A DNA stretch of 16,125 nt from Pelagophyceae sp. CCMP2097 (taxonomy: Eukaryota; Sar; Pelagophyceae): NCBI GenBank assembly GCA_026770575.1, contig MU657869.1, positions 5,845-21,969 of the forward strand, read 5' to 3'. Made by a program: the position numbers and the translations under genes. Of the stretch, positions 14,652 to 16,125 are shown piece by piece. How positions within the stretch are numbered: the stretch's first letter is position 1; every line of letters begins with the position of its first letter. The notes beneath the pieces were generated by a model. The model saw nothing but the letters and a program-made list of their open reading frames with translations. It did not search any database and was not told where the DNA came from.

Positions 14652-15581
14652 CTAAGAGTCGCCGGTGTCCGACGGCTCGCCGCCGAGCTTGGCGAGGCGC
14701 TTCTGTCGAAGGAGTTCGAGCGCGGCGAGGCGCTTCGCCGCGATCTGCTGTTTCCGGTCGTCGGCTTCCGCCTGCGCGAGCACCGCGTCCTCGTCGTCCT
14801 CGTCGTCGCCCCACGTCTCCTCGGCCGCCTCGTCCCGCCGCGGCGCCGCCGGGAATAAGGCCACATTATTTGCATCGTCGTCGTCGTCGTCGTCGGCCCT
14901 GCTCTTCTTCAGCTCGTTATCGGGTTCATCGTCCGCCATCCGCTTCTTGCCGACCCAGCGGTGCTCCTGCCGCAGCGACTCGACGAAGTTGCGCCTACAT
15001 TGGAGCCCTCAAAAGCAGAGTCTTTTGCGGCGCCAGAGGAGGCTACTGACACGAGCGCTTTGGAGCCGAGCTTCTCGATGCGGCCCAGCATCTCGTCTGC
15101 GCGGGCGTCGGTGGGACGGTATAGTGGCGCCGGGTCACGCACTGAAGGGGAGTTTTGGGAACATGCGCTCTGCCCAACCCTCGTAGTGCTCGATGAGGCG
15201 CGCGGCGTCCGCCGCCTCGTGGCCCGCGCCGCGAGGCCGCACGACCTTGGGCATGTGCCTACGTACGCGTGCGCCGCCGCGAGGGCCGCGCGAGGGCCGC
15301 GGGGACGCACTCGCGGAGCCAATCGAGGCCTGTGTCTTTCATCAAATGGTTCTCGGTGAATTTGGGCCTGCGACGACCGCGTCCGGTACGGTGCGAGCGA
15401 ACCACGGCCGGATAGCGCACCTCGGCACGCGCGCCTTGACGGTGGCGCCATCCTTTAGCGCCGAAGGCAGCGCCGAGCCCTTTGGCAACACCGACGAGGC
15501 GCCCTCTTCGTCGTCGGAAGCGTCCAGCCGGCTCGGTGCTTCCTCGACGTCCTCGGTGCTGAACAGAGGCGTCGCCGTCAT
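14652..15581 (-). CDS. TIPIN: TIPIN/Swi3/Csm3 replication-fork protection subunit
   Basis: Five exons (15421-15581, 15311-15367, 15143-15258, 15051-15096, 14652-14994) are separated by introns of 53, 52, 46 and 56 nt and total exactly 723 nt, encoding 240 residues. The conserved Swi3 domain spans about residues 52-140: RPKFTENHLMKDTGLDWL (54-71), RGAGHEAAD (82-90), LIEHYEGWAERMFPKLPF (94-111), MLGRIEKLGSKALVRNFV (114-131). The junctions at R54, E73, N112 and V127 all fall inside conserved blocks, which supports each splice. The C-terminus is acidic (a run of seven aspartates) followed by a charged helix (LAQAEADDRKQQIAAKRLAA), as in relatives. TIPIN pairs with Timeless/Tof1 to stabilise stalled replication forks and to relay checkpoint signals in the nucleus. 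It shares an upstream region with the gene at 15785. Confidence 0.92.
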
Positions 15582-15784
15582 CGCTCGATAGAGAGGGGCC
15601 CGGGGCTGCTCCACTGTATGGGTGGCACTGTAATTTGAAAAGTAATTACAGTATTTCAATTACGGTGTAAATTACCGCAATTACAGGGGGGCCATAATCC
15701 GCCTTACCGAGGGCCTGTAAATAACCCCGGAATTACCGTCGCTAATCGGCCCCGACGGCTCGGTAGAACGGCTCGGTGGCGGCC
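15582..15784. promoter_or_regulatory. Shared 203-bp promoter region between divergent genes
   Basis: The AT-richer stretch between the ATG of TIPIN (minus) and the ATG at 15785 (plus) contains several AATTAC/GTAATT motifs. One is a hairpin with perfect 8-bp arms, CTGTAATT (15628-15635) and AATTACAG (15644-15651); others are ATTACGG and ATTACCG. Their regular recurrence suggests binding sites for one factor, and position suggests use by both genes. The motifs resemble the TTACGGTAA clusters in the MITE at 6476, so this region may itself be of transposon origin. Confidence 0.45.
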
Positions 15785-16084
15785 ATGGCAGACGCGGCCC
15801 GGGAGCCCGCTGGCAGGGACCGCCTGGTGAAATGGACGGACGCGAAGGGGCGCGAGCACGAGGTGCCGGCCTACGTGGCGCACCTGCTCAAGACGACGTA
15901 TCGCGGCCAGAGTTTAGAAGGTTTGGCGGCCAAGAAGACCTTGGCGTTCTTCGAGCAGGAGGCGGTCTTTCTCCTGAAGAACACGCTGACGAAGGACCCG
16001 GCTGACTCGTTGCAGGTCAAGACGAGGTTCGTTGACTTGCTCTGCCGAGAGCCCATCTTCTGGACGACGCCTTGCGAGATTTGA
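15785..16084 (+). CDS. Small 99-aa protein, unknown
   Basis: The ATG at 15785 is in an ideal context (GCGGCCATGG). The product is charged and mostly helical-looking: LVKWTDAKGREHEVPAYVAH, then LAAKKTLAFFEQEAVFLLKN, then VKTRFVDLLCREPIFW. It has no membrane segment or signal peptide. The TGA at 16082-16084 may be the true end, or the gene may continue by splicing beyond the window (a GTCAAG lies at 16015). The family is not recognised. It is divergent from TIPIN. Confidence 0.65.
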   Translation: MADAAREPAGRDRLVKWTDAKGREHEVPAYVAHLLKTTYRGQSLEGLAAKKTLAFFEQEAVFLLKNTLTKDPADSLQVKTRFVDLLCREPIFWTTPCEI

Positions 16085-16125
16085 ATTCCGATATAGGCTC
16101 ACGTTGAAGGCGGACCGCACGGTGA

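Noticed and set aside
14665..15186. Plus-strand serine-rich ORF of 173 codons
   Set aside because: It is the mirror of the TIPIN acidic tail; serine runs arise from antisense aspartate codons.

Overview
The window looks like nuclear DNA of a GC-rich unicellular eukaryote, probably a microalga. Evidence: spliceosomal introns, a non-LTR retrotransposon, cut-and-paste transposons with target-site duplications, and a clear homologue of the replication-fork protein TIPIN/Swi3/Csm3. There are no ribosome-binding sites or operons. The lineage (for example a stramenopile such as a pelagophyte) is a guess.

Reading the 'broken' genes depends on very short introns. In the TIPIN gene, four introns of 46-56 nt (donors GTGCGC, GTGCGT, GTGCGT, GTCAGT; acceptors AG) rejoin five reading frames into one 240-codon protein with every phase matching. 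The same rule repairs a large minus-strand gene at the left edge and two other genes, so I annotate these as intron-bearing genes rather than pseudogenes.

Layout. 1-2114: a large multi-exon minus-strand gene of unknown function, running off the left edge. 2163-2640: AT-richer spacer. 2640 to about 4670: a 5'-truncated LINE with one frameshift and one nonsense codon in the reverse transcriptase. 4702-5949: a 1.25-kb CACTA-like element (13-bp TIR starting CACTG, GAA duplication) with a long internal hairpin, one ORF and an opposing exon-like segment. 6016-6348: a spliced partial gene. 6476-7113: a MITE-like inverted-repeat element. 7118-11157: a 4.04-kb element bounded by exact 34-bp inverted repeats and TTA duplications. 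It carries a PHD-finger protein, an unknown 221+ aa protein and an unknown 282-aa protein with its own TATA box, but no transposase that I recognise. 11161-11822: another MITE. 12.0-13.5 kb: gene remnants and simple repeats. 13.6-16.1 kb: ordinary host genes, namely a protein rich in CDK-type sites, TIPIN convergent to it, and a small protein divergent from TIPIN across a 203-bp shared promoter region.

The left 13 kb is thus a nest of mobile elements inserted into or beside each other, next to a compact host block that includes a replication-checkpoint gene. The 4-kb PHD-bearing element is the best candidate for something undescribed.
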